A stretch of 51,765 nt of DNA, taken from Polyangiaceae bacterium. GTDB taxonomy: Bacteria > Myxococcota_A > Polyangia > Polyangiales > Polyangiaceae. The notes beneath the pieces were generated by a model, which worked only from the letters and a program-made list of their open reading frames with translations, was not told the DNA's origin and ran no database searches. The DNA is taken from positions 1-51,765 of the forward strand of contig JAKLKA010000040.1 of NCBI GenBank assembly GCA_023150915.1. Reading direction: 5' to 3'. Position numbers and translations under genes: made by a program. Below, piece by piece: positions 29,662 through 38,493 of the stretch (position 1 is its first letter; every line of letters starts with the position of its first letter).

Positions 29662-32594
29662 CGGAAGAAAACGGGAAACCGGAGGCCTCCGAGCCCGAGG
29701 CACCCGCCGCGGAGCCGGCGGAGTCGGCAGGGCCGGTGGCCGAAGCGGCCGCCCGGGCGGGCGACAACCGTCCGCACTGGGCACGCGGGGGCATCATCGC
29801 GCTGATCGGCGCTGCGGCGCCGTTCTTGCTCATGGCCACCACTCAGCGCTGGTCGTTCAGCGTGCCGGTCGCCGTGGTCGGCGGGCTGGTGGCGTTCTTC
29901 GGCATCGCCGACCTGCTGGGCACTTTCGACGACGCCGAGGCCAAGGTCAGCGCGCGTCCCGAAGGCGCGAAGCTGAGGCCCGCGGTGCTCGAGCTGATCA
30001 CTGCCGGGGCCGCCTGGTTCGTCGCGTTGCGCCTGGCCGTGGCGGGCGGGCTGCCCTTCCCCATCCTGAGCGCCGCCGTGCTGGTCACGGGCACCTTCCT
30101 CTGGATGGTCACCGCGGCCTTCCGCACCGCGCAGGCGCTGGGCGCGTGGCAGCTCGACGAGGCCGGCGCCGAGCGGCCGTTGCTGCGCCGTCACGGGTTC
30201 TGGCTGGTCACGCTCACCACCCTGCTCTACCTGCCGCTGCTCGGCAGCTACTCGCTCTCGGACCCGTGGGAGACGCACTACGGCGAGGTGGCCCGCGAGA
30301 TGCTGGTGCGCGACGACTGGATCAGTCTGTGGTGGGCCCAGGACGGCTGGTTCTGGTCGAAGCCGATCCTCGACTTCTGGATGCAGGGCGTCTTCTTCTC
30401 GGCGCTGGGCGTGCGGTACATGCCCGACCAGATGCTGTCCAGCGTCGCCTCGGGGCGCTTTCCCCAGCCCGAATGGGCGGCGCGGGTCGGCGTCTTCTTG
30501 CTGACCGTGCTCGCGGTGTATTTCTTGTACAAGGGCGTGGCGAAGGCGTGCGGGCGGCGCGCCGGGTTCATCGGCGGCGTGGTGCTCACCACCATGCCTT
30601 ACTGGTTCTTGATCGCGCACCAGTCGATGACCGACATGCTCTACGTGGCGCCGCTGTCCGCCGCGATGGGGCTGGCGCTCTTGGCGTTCCACACCGACCC
30701 AGATGAAGAGGCCCGCGTCTACGAGATCGCGGTCGGGCGGTGGAAGCTGCGTTTCTCGCTGTGGCACCTGGTGTTCGGCGCGATCGTGCTCCTGGTGCTG
30801 CCGCAGGTGCTCTACCTGCTCTCGCGCAACCTCACGCTGCACCTGAGCGGCTCGCGCGGGTTCCGCTGGCACCTAGATCAGTTCTTCTCGGGTTCGGGCG
30901 GGGGCAACTGCGGGCTGCCGGGCAACGAGGCGTGCAAGAACCAGCTGCCGATCAACAAGGCATTTCAACCCTGGCACGCGGCGCTGCTCTGGTCGGGCGT
31001 GGCCGGGGTGTTGCTGTGGATCAACCGCGGCGAGCGGCGGCTCTCGCGCCTCTACTTCCTGGCGGCGTGGGTGTTCGTAGCCCTGGCCACCATGGGCAAG
31101 GGCGCTCCGGGTCTGGTGCTGCCCATCGCCATCATCGGCGCGTACGTCGCGGCCACCCGTCGCTGGCGCGATCTGGAGCGGGTCGAGGCGCTGAGCCTGG
31201 GCTTGATCGTGGCCTGCGTGGCGCTGCCCTGGTTCGTCCAGATGTACCTGCGTCACGGCCAGCCATTCACCGATCGGCTGCTGTTCCACGACATGTACAA
31301 ACGCGCGTTCGTGCACGTGCACGACACCAACGTCGGCGACGACGTGAGCTTTCGCTATTACATCTGGCAGCTGGGTTACGGGCTGTTCCCGTGGACCGGG
31401 CTCGCGGTCGCCGGCCTGGGCTGGTGGCTGCGCCGTCCGAACGATCGTAGCGACGCCCGGGGGGACGCCGGCGCGTTCTTGGCGCTGTGGTTCGTGACGG
31501 CGTTCGGCATGTTCACCATCACGCTGACCAAGTTCCACCACTACGTGTTCCCGGTGGTTCCGCCCACGGCCATGCTGGTGGGCTTGATGCTCGATCGGGC
31601 CCTGGGCGAGCGCCAGCTGCCGAGCGGGCGCTCGCTGGCGATCACCGTCGCCGGGCTGGGCGCCGCCGTGACGCTGGCGGTGTACGGAGCGATGCGCTTC
31701 TTCCCCGGGGCCATCAGCGGCCGTTTGGTCGGCGACAAGCCGCCGGCGCCGGTGAAGTGGCTGGGGTGGGTGTGCATCGCGCTGGCGCTGGGCATCGGCT
31801 ACTGGGTGATCCGCCGCGCGGGGGCGCCCGGGGCCGAGGCGCCCGCCAGTGGCCGCGGCAGCGCACCCGGCGAGGCGTTCGCGCTGTCCGGTGCGGCCGA
31901 CCCAAGCCCCGAGGGCACGGCTCTGGCAAGCGTGGTCGACACGCGCTTCTACGACGGCCTGGTGATCGGCGCCGTGGCCATCGCGTCGGCCTTCGTGCTG
32001 GTGATTGCGGGCCGCGACATGTTCTACACCATGCAGGGTGACATCGAGGGGCAAGCCCGGCTGATGCACCTGTTCACCTACAACTATCGCCGCCCCTGGC
32101 CGACCTCCCTCGATTTCAAGGCCATCCTCACCGCCTTCACCTTCGTGCCCGCGGCCCTCAGTCTGCTGATCGCCGTCCCGCGCCTGCGCGCCCACGCCAC
32201 CGTGGCACTGCTCGCGGCCAGCGTGCTGTGGGCCGCCTGGGGCGTGAACGTCTACCTCTACAAGGCGGCGCCGCACTGGGGGCAGCGCGAGACGCTGCTG
32301 GCCTATTATCGCGATCGTCAGAGCCCGGACGAGCTTCTGATCTCGTACCAGATGAACTGGAAGGGCGAGAACTTCTACACCGGCAACAAGACGCCCGCCT
32401 TCGTGTCGTCAGGGGCGAAGTTCAAAGAGTTCATCGACGAGCAGAAGAAGAAGGGCGTCACCACCCTCTACTTCGCCACCGAGCACGGGCGGTCGCACTC
32501 GCTCAAGGGCGAGATCGGCGAGCACAAGAGCTTCGATGCCATCACGGACGAGAAGCTGAACAACAAGTTCTTCATCGCGCGCGTGCGGTTCTAG
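29658..32594 (+). CDS. GT39-family (ArnT/PMT-like) membrane glycosyltransferase
   Basis: 978 residues, long for the family. After a soluble acidic N-terminus of about 40 residues come many membrane helices. The extracytoplasmic loop LSDPWETHYGEVAREMLVRD followed by DDWISLWW and WSKPILDFWMQG matches the ArnT/PMT donor-binding loop (DE-x-x-Y, EM, W, KP-x-L-x-x-W); here the usual acidic pair is Asp-Pro-Trp-Glu. It should transfer a sugar from a polyprenyl-phosphate donor to a lipid or protein in the periplasm. The ATG overlaps the prmA stop (ATGA). A hairpin lies after the stop. Confidence 0.88.
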   Translation: MTEENGKPEASEPEAPAAEPAESAGPVAEAAARAGDNRPHWARGGIIALIGAAAPFLLMATTQRWSFSVPVAVVGGLVAFFGIADLLGTFDDAEAKVSARPEGAKLRPAVLELITAGAAWFVALRLAVAGGLPFPILSAAVLVTGTFLWMVTAAFRTAQALGAWQLDEAGAERPLLRRHGFWLVTLTTLLYLPLLGSYSLSDPWETHYGEVAREMLVRDDWISLWWAQDGWFWSKPILDFWMQGVFFSALGVRYMPDQMLSSVASGRFPQPEWAARVGVFLLTVLAVYFLYKGVAKACGRRAGFIGGVVLTTMPYWFLIAHQSMTDMLYVAPLSAAMGLALLAFHTDPDEEARVYEIAVGRWKLRFSLWHLVFGAIVLLVLPQVLYLLSRNLTLHLSGSRGFRWHLDQFFSGSGGGNCGLPGNEACKNQLPINKAFQPWHAALLWSGVAGVLLWINRGERRLSRLYFLAAWVFVALATMGKGAPGLVLPIAIIGAYVAATRRWRDLERVEALSLGLIVACVALPWFVQMYLRHGQPFTDRLLFHDMYKRAFVHVHDTNVGDDVSFRYYIWQLGYGLFPWTGLAVAGLGWWLRRPNDRSDARGDAGAFLALWFVTAFGMFTITLTKFHHYVFPVVPPTAMLVGLMLDRALGERQLPSGRSLAITVAGLGAAVTLAVYGAMRFFPGAISGRLVGDKPPAPVKWLGWVCIALALGIGYWVIRRAGAPGAEAPASGRGSAPGEAFALSGAADPSPEGTALASVVDTRFYDGLVIGAVAIASAFVLVIAGRDMFYTMQGDIEGQARLMHLFTYNYRRPWPTSLDFKAILTAFTFVPAALSLLIAVPRLRAHATVALLAASVLWAAWGVNVYLYKAAPHWGQRETLLAYYRDRQSPDELLISYQMNWKGENFYTGNKTPAFVSSGAKFKEFIDEQKKKGVTTLYFATEHGRSHSLKGEIGEHKSFDAITDEKLNNKFFIARVRF

Positions 32595-32603
32595 CGTCGG
32601 GAG

Positions 32604-32620
32604 CCCCGGGAAGGCCGGGG
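32604..32620. terminator. hairpin between convergent genes
   Basis: CCCCGG (32604-32609), loop gaagg, CCGGGG (32615-32620), in the 41-bp gap between the stops of the glycosyltransferase (+) and the J-like protein (-). It is symmetric, so it could serve both directions. Confidence 0.45.
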
Positions 32621-32635
32621 GCGGCCCCGTCGCGG

Positions 32636-33121
32636 TCAGCCCAGGCGCCCGAGCAGGTACCAGGCCGCCGCGGTCAGCGTGGCGAGCCACACCGTGTGCA
32701 AGACCCGTCCGATCAGGGCCCTTCGCCGCCGCACTCGCGCTTCGTACCGCTCGCGCGCCTCGTGTGCTTCGGTGATCGCGCGGAGCACGGGACCGTTCTC
32801 CGCCGTGGCGCGCCGGCTCATCCGCCGGGAAGCGACCCCGATTGCCCGGGCAGCCGCCACCCGGGCCCTCCCCTCGCGGCCCAGTCGGTCGTCCTCGGCG
32901 CTGCGCTCGGGCAGACGCTTCGCTTCCAACTCGGTGTCGTAAGCGCTGCGGCGCTCGGGGTCTCCGAGCGTCTCGAACGCCTCTCGCATCTGGCGCAGTT
33001 GGCTCTCGAGCGCGATGACCCGGCCTCGATGGCGAGCGACAGTCCGCCGCCGGTAGGCCCGGGCAATCTGGTCGCGACTGGCCAGCGGCGAGACCCCGAG
33101 AAGCGCGTAGTAATCGACCAT
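32636..33121 (-). CDS. J-like domain membrane protein lacking the HPD motif
   Basis: 161 residues from MVDYYALLGV. Residues 1-62 follow the J-domain pattern (YYALLGVSPLASRDQIARAY, then LRQMREAFETLGDPERRSAYD), but the HPD loop that stimulates Hsp70 is HRG (31-33). The J-like fold is followed by a charged Arg-rich helix and one C-terminal hydrophobic segment (about 140-158), so it is probably tail-anchored. Without HPD it should not activate DnaK ATPase in the usual way; it could bind DnaK or another partner passively. An ATG at 33145 would add eight residues (MLHCAIRK) that do not belong to the fold. A -10-like TACACT lies upstream. Confidence 0.75.
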   Translation of the reverse strand: MVDYYALLGVSPLASRDQIARAYRRRTVARHRGRVIALESQLRQMREAFETLGDPERRSAYDTELEAKRLPERSAEDDRLGREGRARVAAARAIGVASRRMSRRATAENGPVLRAITEAHEARERYEARVRRRRALIGRVLHTVWLATLTAAAWYLLGRLG

Positions 33122-33277
33122 CTTCCGGATCGCGCAGTGTAACACGAAGCACGGACGGGGCGGGTCGAGTCTTGGCGCGTGGACACGCCCGAACGGAGGA
33201 CTCTCGGGCCCGCCGCCCGTTTCGCGGGGTGACCCGCAACGTGGCCGCGGGGTTGTGGCGACCGCCGCGCGGCCGGG

Positions 33278-34180
33278 TCACTTCGGCTTGGCGGGCGGCG
33301 CCTTCGGCGCGGGCGTGGCCGCCGGCGCTGGCGCTTTGCCCGTGGGAGTGGGCGCGGGCGTCTTGCCGGCCGCGGGCGCCGTCTTGGCGCTGGCCGCGGG
33401 CGCCGTCTTGGCGCTGGCCGCGGGCGCGGGGGTCTTGGCCGTGGCCGCCTTCGGGTCACTCTTGGGCGCCGCCGCCGGCGTCTTCAGATCCGGCGCCTTG
33501 GGCGCGGGCGCCTCGGCCTTTTCGTCCGCAGCGCCACCGCCCGCCTTGGGTGCCACCCACTGCTTGGCCCAGCCCATCAGCGCCTGGGTGAATTCGGCCT
33601 GCTTCACGTCGCGCTCGCTCTTGAACATCCAGATCATCGGGCAGTCTTTGTCGACCTTCAGCTCGAAGGTCTTCTTGGCCACTTGCTTGCCGGTCTGGGT
33701 CTCGATCACCACCATCTCGTACGAGGCATCTTCGAGATCGAGGAAGTGCACCGGCGTCTTCGAGTCGAACTTGCACTCTTTGACCTTGGTGCTGCTCTTG
33801 GCCGTCACGCAGGCCGCCAGCTCGTAGTCCTTCGCCTCGTCGGTCTTCCAGCCCTCGAAGTCGCTGTCGTACGACTTGGTGAACTTGTCGGTGTCGTTCT
33901 TGCGCGAAAAGACGATCGTCGGGTGGATGCGCCCGGCGGCGCCGTCGTAGGCCTTGGCCTCTTTCATGGGCAGCTCGTTGCAGACCCGCGCCAGATCGAG
34001 ATCGCTGATGAAGCGGCCGGGGGTCGGCGCCGGTTCGGTCGGAACCACCGGTGCCGCGCCGGTGCTGGCCGGTCCGGTGCCGGTGGCGCCGGTGTCGGTG
34101 GCTGGCGCCTTCTTCTTGCACGCGAGCAGGGCAGAGACGACCAGGGCCAGGGTGACGAGCGTGGAAGCGCGGCGCATCAT
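33278..34180 (-). CDS. lipoprotein with Ala/Pro/Lys-rich C-terminal tail, unknown function
   Basis: 300 residues. Signal peptide with lipobox SALLAC (Cys 21) followed by Lys-Lys-Lys. A Pro/Thr/Ala linker leads to a globular domain of about 150 residues (RFISDLDLARVCNELPMKEA, CKFDSKTPVHFLDLEDASYE, VKDCPMIWMF-like end) that I do not recognise. The last 85 residues are a low-complexity tail of Ala, Pro and Lys built from short repeats; a basic tail like this may bind cell wall, LPS or nucleic acid. The first of two adjacent ATGs (34180) is chosen because GATACT sits 8 nt before it. Confidence 0.75.
   Translation of the reverse strand: MMRRASTLVTLALVVSALLACKKKAPATDTGATGTGPASTGAAPVVPTEPAPTPGRFISDLDLARVCNELPMKEAKAYDGAAGRIHPTIVFSRKNDTDKFTKSYDSDFEGWKTDEAKDYELAACVTAKSSTKVKECKFDSKTPVHFLDLEDASYEMVVIETQTGKQVAKKTFELKVDKDCPMIWMFKSERDVKQAEFTQALMGWAKQWVAPKAGGGAADEKAEAPAPKAPDLKTPAAAPKSDPKAATAKTPAPAASAKTAPAASAKTAPAAGKTPAPTPTGKAPAPAATPAPKAPPAKPK
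33371..33418 (-). repeat. 24-bp tandem repeat in lipoprotein tail
   Basis: Two perfect 24-bp copies (33371-33394, 33395-33418) plus an 8-bp partial copy, coding Ala-Ser-Ala-Lys-Thr-Ala-Pro-Ala repeats. Confidence 0.75.
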
Positions 34181-34188
34181 GGCCGCGG

Positions 34189-34194
34189 AGTATC
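34189..34194 (-). promoter_or_regulatory. -10-like element adjacent to start codon
   Basis: On the minus strand GATACT stands 8 nt before the lipoprotein ATG (34180). No -35 match is evident. It belongs to the recurring set of start-proximal hexamers. Confidence 0.35.
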
Positions 34195-34234
34195 GACCGA
34201 CTCGCCGGGCCTCTGCAACCCAGTCCGGCCGCGC

Positions 34235-35707
34235 TCACTTCTTCAGCGCGCGGCCCACGGTGTTGCGCCCCACGCCCAGTCGCTTGGCGGCCTCGGTCTT
34301 GTTGCCGCCACAGGCGTCGACGGTGGCCTGTATGTAGCGCTCGATCGCGCGCTCGAGGGTGAGGCCCGCGGGAAGGGTCACGCCGGCGTCGCGCTGCCCG
34401 GCGCTCTCCGGCGCCGGCTCGCCACCGCGCCGCGACTGGGGCCACAGCTCGTCGGCGATCCGCCCGTCGGGCGACAGCACCACGGCGCTCTCGACCCAGT
34501 GCTCGAGCTCGCGCACGTTGCCCGGCCACCGGTGACGGCGCAGCACGGCCATGGCCTCGGGCTCGAGCACCGGCACCGGCCGGCCGTAGCGATCGGCGTA
34601 CATCTCGGCGAAGTGGCGCGCCAAGATCTCGATCTCGTCGGGGCCACGCTCGCGCAGCGGCGGCACGTCGATCACCACCACCCGCGTACGAAAGTACAGG
34701 TCTTCGCGGAACTTGCCCTCGGCAACCAGCTTCTCGAGGTCGCGGTGGGTCGCGCACACCACGCGCACGTCGGCCCGCAGCGTCTCGCGCCCGCCCACGC
34801 GTTCGTAGCTGCGCTCTTGCAAGAAGCGCAGCAGCTTGCCCTGCATTTCCGGCGGCAGCTCGCCGATCTCGTCCAAGAAGAGCGTGCCCTCGTGGGCCAG
34901 CTCGACCTTGCCCCGCACGCGTCGCTCGGCCCCGGTGAAGGCGCCGCGCTCGTGCCCGAAGAGCTCGCTCTCGACCAGCTGCGCCGGCAGCGTGGTGCAG
35001 TCCACGGTGACGAACGGGCCGCCTTGCCGCGGCGAGTTCACGTGAATGGCTCGGGCAAACAGCCCCTTGCCGGTGCCGGTCTCGCCGCGCAAGAGCACCG
35101 TGGCGTCGGTCTGCGCGGCCAGGCCCACCCGCTGGTAAACCTTGCGCATGGCAGCGCTGCGCCCAACGATGCGATTGAACGGGCCGCGCAGCATCAAGCC
35201 TGGGCCCGACTCGTCGGGCGCCCGCAGCGTGGTCAGCGACAGCGCCCGCGCCAGCTGTTGCGCCAGCGCCTCCAGATAGCGCTCGTCTTCCGAGTCGAAG
35301 GGGCCGTCTTTGCGGTTCAAGAGCTGGATCACGCCGCGCACCGGCGCGCGCCCGTGCTCGCGGATAGCGGCCACCAGCATGCTCTGCGTGTGATAGCCGG
35401 TGGCGCGGTCGGCGCTGGGGTCGAAGCGCGGATCGCTGGCGGCTTCGTCCACGCGCACCGTCTCGCCCGTGCGCGCGACGTGCCCGGCCAGGCCCTGACC
35501 CATCGGCTGCCTGAGCTCGGGCACCTCGGGCAAGAGCGCCACGCGGGTGACCAGATCGCCGCGCTCGGCGTCGACCAGCCAGATGCTGGCGCGGTCGGCC
35601 CGCAGCGACTCGGCCATGCGCTCGCAGGCCGTGGCGAGCAGGGTGTCGAGGTCGACCTCGCGCCCGAGCAGCGAAGCGAGATCGATGAGCAGAGAGAGGC
35701 GGGACAT
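34235..35707 (-). CDS. sigma-54-dependent activator with GAF domain
   Basis: 490 residues. A GAF sensor (about 5-160: [47 protein letters not shown]) precedes an AAA+ domain with Walker A GETGTGKG (208-215), GAFTGA (255-260, needed to contact sigma-54) and Walker [10 protein letters not shown]. The C-terminal Fis-type helix-turn-helix is [20 protein letters not shown]. It should activate RNA polymerase-sigma-54 in response to a small ligand bound by GAF. An in-frame ATG at 35731 would add eight residues. A candidate sigma-54 promoter lies at 10053-10069, but no link is shown. Confidence 0.92.
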   Translation of the reverse strand: MSRLSLLIDLASLLGREVDLDTLLATACERMAESLRADRASIWLVDAERGDLVTRVALLPEVPELRQPMGQGLAGHVARTGETVRVDEAASDPRFDPSADRATGYHTQSMLVAAIREHGRAPVRGVIQLLNRKDGPFDSEDERYLEALAQQLARALSLTTLRAPDESGPGLMLRGPFNRIVGRSAAMRKVYQRVGLAAQTDATVLLRGETGTGKGLFARAIHVNSPRQGGPFVTVDCTTLPAQLVESELFGHERGAFTGAERRVRGKVELAHEGTLFLDEIGELPPEMQGKLLRFLQERSYERVGGRETLRADVRVVCATHRDLEKLVAEGKFREDLYFRTRVVVIDVPPLRERGPDEIEILARHFAEMYADRYGRPVPVLEPEAMAVLRRHRWPGNVRELEHWVESAVVLSPDGRIADELWPQSRRGGEPAPESAGQRDAGVTLPAGLTLERAIERYIQATVDACGGNKTEAAKRLGVGRNTVGRALKK

Positions 35708-35778
35708 GGAGAGCGGGGTGGCCGCCAGCATACCCGAGGGCAGGCGGCCACCCGAGCCCGAGCCCAGGGGCAGCGCGA

Positions 35779-36627
35779 TCACGCAGCCACCGCGCGCGCC
35801 GGAAGCTCGATCACCATGCCCTCGCGGGCCGCCACCGAGCCGGCGAAGAGCGACTGCGCCAGGCGCTCGACGTGCGCCACCTGCTCGTCGTTGCGGCGCG
35901 GGTCGTGGTGGAACAGCACGTACTGCCCGACGTCGGCTGAGTGGGCCAGCTTGGCGCCGTCTTCGTAGGTCGAGTGACCCCAGCCCACCTTCGACGGGCC
36001 GCACTCGCCGCGGTACTCCGCGGGGGTGTACTGCGAGTCGTAGATCAGCACGTCGGCGCCCAGCGCCAGCGCCCGCAGCGCGGGGTCGACACACGAATAG
36101 TGCTCGGTGTCGGTCGCATACACCACACTCCGCCCGCCGTAGTCGATGCGGTACGCCAGCGATCCGCCGGGGTGGTTGGCCTTGGCCACGCGGATGCGCG
36201 CGCCGCCCAGCTCGAGCACGTCGCCTGCCATCACCTCGCGGGTCTCGAGGGCGCACGGCAGCTCTTCCAGCCGCACCGGGAAGACCGGGCTCGACATCTG
36301 GTGCTCGAGCACGTCGATGTTGCTCAGCCGGTCCGTCTGCGGGCCCACCACCGTGAGCTTGGTGGTCGGGATGTAGATCGGCGTGAAGAACGGCAGCCCC
36401 TGGATGTGGTCCCAGTGGTGGTGCGAGAGCAGCAGCGTGGCCTCGACCGGGCCTTGCTTCATCAGCGCGTCGCCCAGGGCACGAATGCCGGTGCCCGAGT
36501 CGAGGATGAAGCGCGATGCGCCGCACACGACCTCGACGCAGCTGGTGTTGCCGCCCACGGTCGCGGTCTCGGGGCCCGGCGCCGCAATGCTTCCACGAAC
36601 TCCCCAGAATCGAATGCTGAACGTCAT
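35779..36627 (-). CDS. MBL-fold metallohydrolase
   Basis: 282 residues. Begins FSIRFWGVRGSIAAPG and contains FILDSGTGIRALG, the metal motif LLSHHHWDHIQGLPFF (HxHxDH), VVYATDTEHYS (Asp ligand) and LLLSHH-type flanks, typical of the cyclic-nucleotide phosphodiesterase/RNase Z-like branch of the metallo-beta-lactamase fold. Substrate is not determined; a cyclic nucleotide or phosphodiester is plausible. Start at the ATG with a good ribosome site (GGAGG, 8 nt upstream). Two palindromes lie in the 146-bp gap upstream. Its stop is 47-71 bp before the sigma-54 activator starts, so they may be cotranscribed. Confidence 0.88.
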   Translation of the reverse strand: MTFSIRFWGVRGSIAAPGPETATVGGNTSCVEVVCGASRFILDSGTGIRALGDALMKQGPVEATLLLSHHHWDHIQGLPFFTPIYIPTTKLTVVGPQTDRLSNIDVLEHQMSSPVFPVRLEELPCALETREVMAGDVLELGGARIRVAKANHPGGSLAYRIDYGGRSVVYATDTEHYSCVDPALRALALGADVLIYDSQYTPAEYRGECGPSKVGWGHSTYEDGAKLAHSADVGQYVLFHHDPRRNDEQVAHVERLAQSLFAGSVAAREGMVIELPARAVAA

Positions 36628-36678
36628 CTGTGATGCCTCCTGCCCGGGAGCCACTGCGAAGGGCATGCCGGCAGAAAA

Positions 36679-36694
36679 CCGCTGAATTCTGCGG
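36679..36694. promoter_or_regulatory. interrupted palindrome, operator-like
   Basis: CCGCTGAATTCTGCGG is symmetric at 14 of 16 positions (CCGC-x-GAATTC-x-GCGG) and lies about 52 bp upstream of the MBL-fold gene start, where a regulator could bind. Confidence 0.4.
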
Positions 36695-36717
36695 TGATCG
36701 GCCGCGGACGCACGGCT

Positions 36718-36729
36718 TTGGTGCACCAA
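36718..36729. promoter_or_regulatory. perfect 12-bp palindrome, operator-like
   Basis: TTGGTGCACCAA reads the same on both strands, about 90 bp upstream of the MBL-fold gene. It lies in a locally AT-richer stretch between two GC-rich genes. Confidence 0.4.
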
Positions 36730-36773
36730 TCGGGAGCGGCTGCTCGACCGTGGGGCGCCGGAAGGGAGGGCGG

Positions 36774-37574
36774 CTACTCGGGCTTCTTGGCCGAGACCCC
36801 GAGCTTGGCCTCGAGCGCGGCGAGGCGCTCGGCCAGCTCGGCGCGCTCGTGCTCCGCGCGCAGCCGCTCGGCGCGCTCGCGCTCCTTCTCCGCGCGCTCG
36901 CGCTCCTTCTCCGCGCGCTCGCGCTCCTTCTCCGCGCGCTCGCGCAGGGCGGCCTCGTCGGCGGGCAACCACTCGTGCTCGCCGCGGGCGTCGTCACTCA
37001 CGACCAGGTGACGCCCGCGGACACTCACGAAGGCGTCGAGCCCCTCGACGTAGACCGGCCCGGGGCCCGCGTACACGCGCTCGAAGGCGCCCATGGCATC
37101 CATGCGCCAGAGCTGGATGGGGACCGGCCCACCCAGCGAGGCAGGACCGGCCAGGAGCGGATCGAAGACCACCAGCTCGGGTGTGCCCAGCGCGGCGTAA
37201 CGCTCGTGCACGTCCCGGTAGTCCTTGTGCGGGTGGCCGGCGCTCACGATCTCGAAACACACGGTGGGCGCGTGGTGCTCTTTGCGCCAGAGCCGCAAGC
37301 TGTTCGCGTCGTCGAAACCGGGCGGCGGCGGGTCGAGCACGCACACGTCGGGATCGATTCCGACCTGTGGCGTGTCTTCGACCCAGCGCACTGCCAGGTT
37401 GCGAGCGACGGCCACCGGCCGGTCGAGGCCCTTGGCCCACTCGGACAGGACCGACTCCAGACGTTTGGCAGCGCGATCGTGGGGGACGGACTCCGGCACT
37501 TTGCCCTCGGGAAGCACCCAGGCCAAAGGCTGCGGTCGAACCGCGTACCGAAGCGCGACGAAGCTCGTGCTCAC
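36774..37574 (-). CDS. Uma2-family (DUF820) PD-(D/E)xK-like protein with coiled-coil tail
   Basis: 266 residues from the GTG at 37574 (MSTSFVALRYAV); an ATG at 37604 would add ten residues. The Uma2 fold is recognisable from VGIDPDVCVLDPPPP, TVCFEIVSAGHPHKDYRDVH and RYAALGTPELVVFDP, giving the Asp...Glu-x-Val core of a PD-(D/E)xK nuclease. The usual Lys before the Tyr is replaced by charged neighbours (VHERYA). The last 65 residues are a charged coiled coil made of the repeated heptad RERAEKE. Uma2 proteins are abundant in cyanobacteria and myxobacteria; the biological role is unclear. Confidence 0.82.
   Translation of the reverse strand: MSTSFVALRYAVRPQPLAWVLPEGKVPESVPHDRAAKRLESVLSEWAKGLDRPVAVARNLAVRWVEDTPQVGIDPDVCVLDPPPPGFDDANSLRLWRKEHHAPTVCFEIVSAGHPHKDYRDVHERYAALGTPELVVFDPLLAGPASLGGPVPIQLWRMDAMGAFERVYAGPGPVYVEGLDAFVSVRGRHLVVSDDARGEHEWLPADEAALRERAEKERERAEKERERAEKERERAERLRAEHERAELAERLAALEAKLGVSAKKPE
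36871..36945 (-). repeat. 21-bp tandem repeat coding a heptad coiled coil
   Basis: Three perfect 21-bp copies (36871-36891, 36892-36912, 36913-36933) plus a 12-bp partial copy. Each unit codes one seven-residue Arg/Glu/Ala/Lys heptad, so copy-number change would lengthen the coiled coil by whole heptads. Confidence 0.85.
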
Positions 37575-37680
37575 AGGGCGGATCTTAGCGGGTTCGGGGT
37601 GCATGCGCGAGGGACTGCACGGGCCGTGCCGCGAGAGAAGCGGCAGTCTGTCAGCGATTTTCGCGGCCAGGGGCTGGCGA

Positions 37681-37703
37681 ATCGCCGGCGACAGCCCGGC
37701 GAT
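37681..37703 (-). terminator. hairpin after the SGNH lipoprotein gene
   Basis: ATCGCCGG (37681-37688), 7-nt loop, CCGGCGAT (37696-37703): a perfect 8-bp stem starting 7 nt after the stop at 37711. Confidence 0.55.
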
Positions 37704-37710
37704 GGCCAGG

Positions 37711-38493
37711 CTACTCGGCGGCCAGGGCCGCTGCGATCGACTGGTTTCTCACGGCGTAGCCGGCGGTGGTGTGGTGAATGCCGTCGCTGAACGGCGCGCT
37801 GCCCGTGGCAGCCACCTTGGCCCAGTCGTAGATCTTCAAATTGGGCCAGCGCGTGAGCGCTTCGGTGAGCGCCGCGTTCCACAGCAGCATGTTCGCGTTC
37901 GACCAGTAGCCCGTGGTCTTGGTCGTATGGGCGTTGACCCACAGTACCGGCTTCGTCCCCTTGGGGTCGATGGCCGTCATCATCTGGTCGATGGCCTGCG
38001 CGCGGGTGTACCACGCGCCGGCGGCGATGTTCGCCGTGTCGTTGGTGCCCAGCGCGACCACCCAGCAGCCCGAGAACCCGGCGGCGACGAAGTCGAGCGC
38101 CGCCTGCTTGCCCGTCTTGGGATCGGCCGGCAGCTTCTGGATGATGGCGCGACCGCCATAGGCATCGACCTGAGCGCTGATCCCGACCTTGGCATATGCC
38201 TGCTTCAGTGGATCGATGGTGTAGGCCGTCAAGCTGTCGCCGATGTGAGCGACTTCAGTGCAGCCCCAGCCCGCAGCCGCATCCGCGGACGCTTCGGCGG
38301 GCGCATCGGGCGCGGAAGCGTCGCTGCCGGCGTCGGCCGGCCCGTCGGCGACGCCCGTGTCGGCCGGCGCCTCCACCGCGACGTCCTGGGTGGCGTCGGG
38401 CAAGCTGGCGTCCTTCGCCGCGTCGCTCGCGTCGTCCGAGCCACACGCCGAGGCGATCATCAACAGTGCGCAGCCCAAGAGTGTCTTCGTCAT
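37711..38493 (-). CDS. SGNH/GDSL-family hydrolase lipoprotein
   Basis: 260 residues. Lipoprotein signal peptide (lipobox IASAC), then an Asp/Ala/Pro-rich linker of about 55 residues. The catalytic domain has HIGDSLTAY (block I), ALGTNDTAN (block III) and SDGIHHTTAGY (block V Asp-x-x-His). Predicted cell-surface esterase or deacetylase; substrate unknown. The ATG shares its A with the stop of the upstream gene (TGATG), so the two are translationally coupled. A GTG one codon earlier is also in frame. Confidence 0.88.
   Translation of the reverse strand: MTKTLLGCALLMIASACGSDDASDAAKDASLPDATQDVAVEAPADTGVADGPADAGSDASAPDAPAEASADAAAGWGCTEVAHIGDSLTAYTIDPLKQAYAKVGISAQVDAYGGRAIIQKLPADPKTGKQAALDFVAAGFSGCWVVALGTNDTANIAAGAWYTRAQAIDQMMTAIDPKGTKPVLWVNAHTTKTTGYWSNANMLLWNAALTEALTRWPNLKIYDWAKVAATGSAPFSDGIHHTTAGYAVRNQSIAAALAAE

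Noticed and set aside
33278-33426. Ala/Pro/Lys repeat region considered as a repeat array or CRISPR-like element
   Set aside because: The repeats are in frame and code a low-complexity tail, with no spacers of constant length.
34181-34234. TTGCA with upstream GG in the gap before the lipoprotein gene (minus strand) as a sigma-54 promoter
   Set aside because: The spacing of the GG and GC doublets is wrong and the TGGCAC half is absent.
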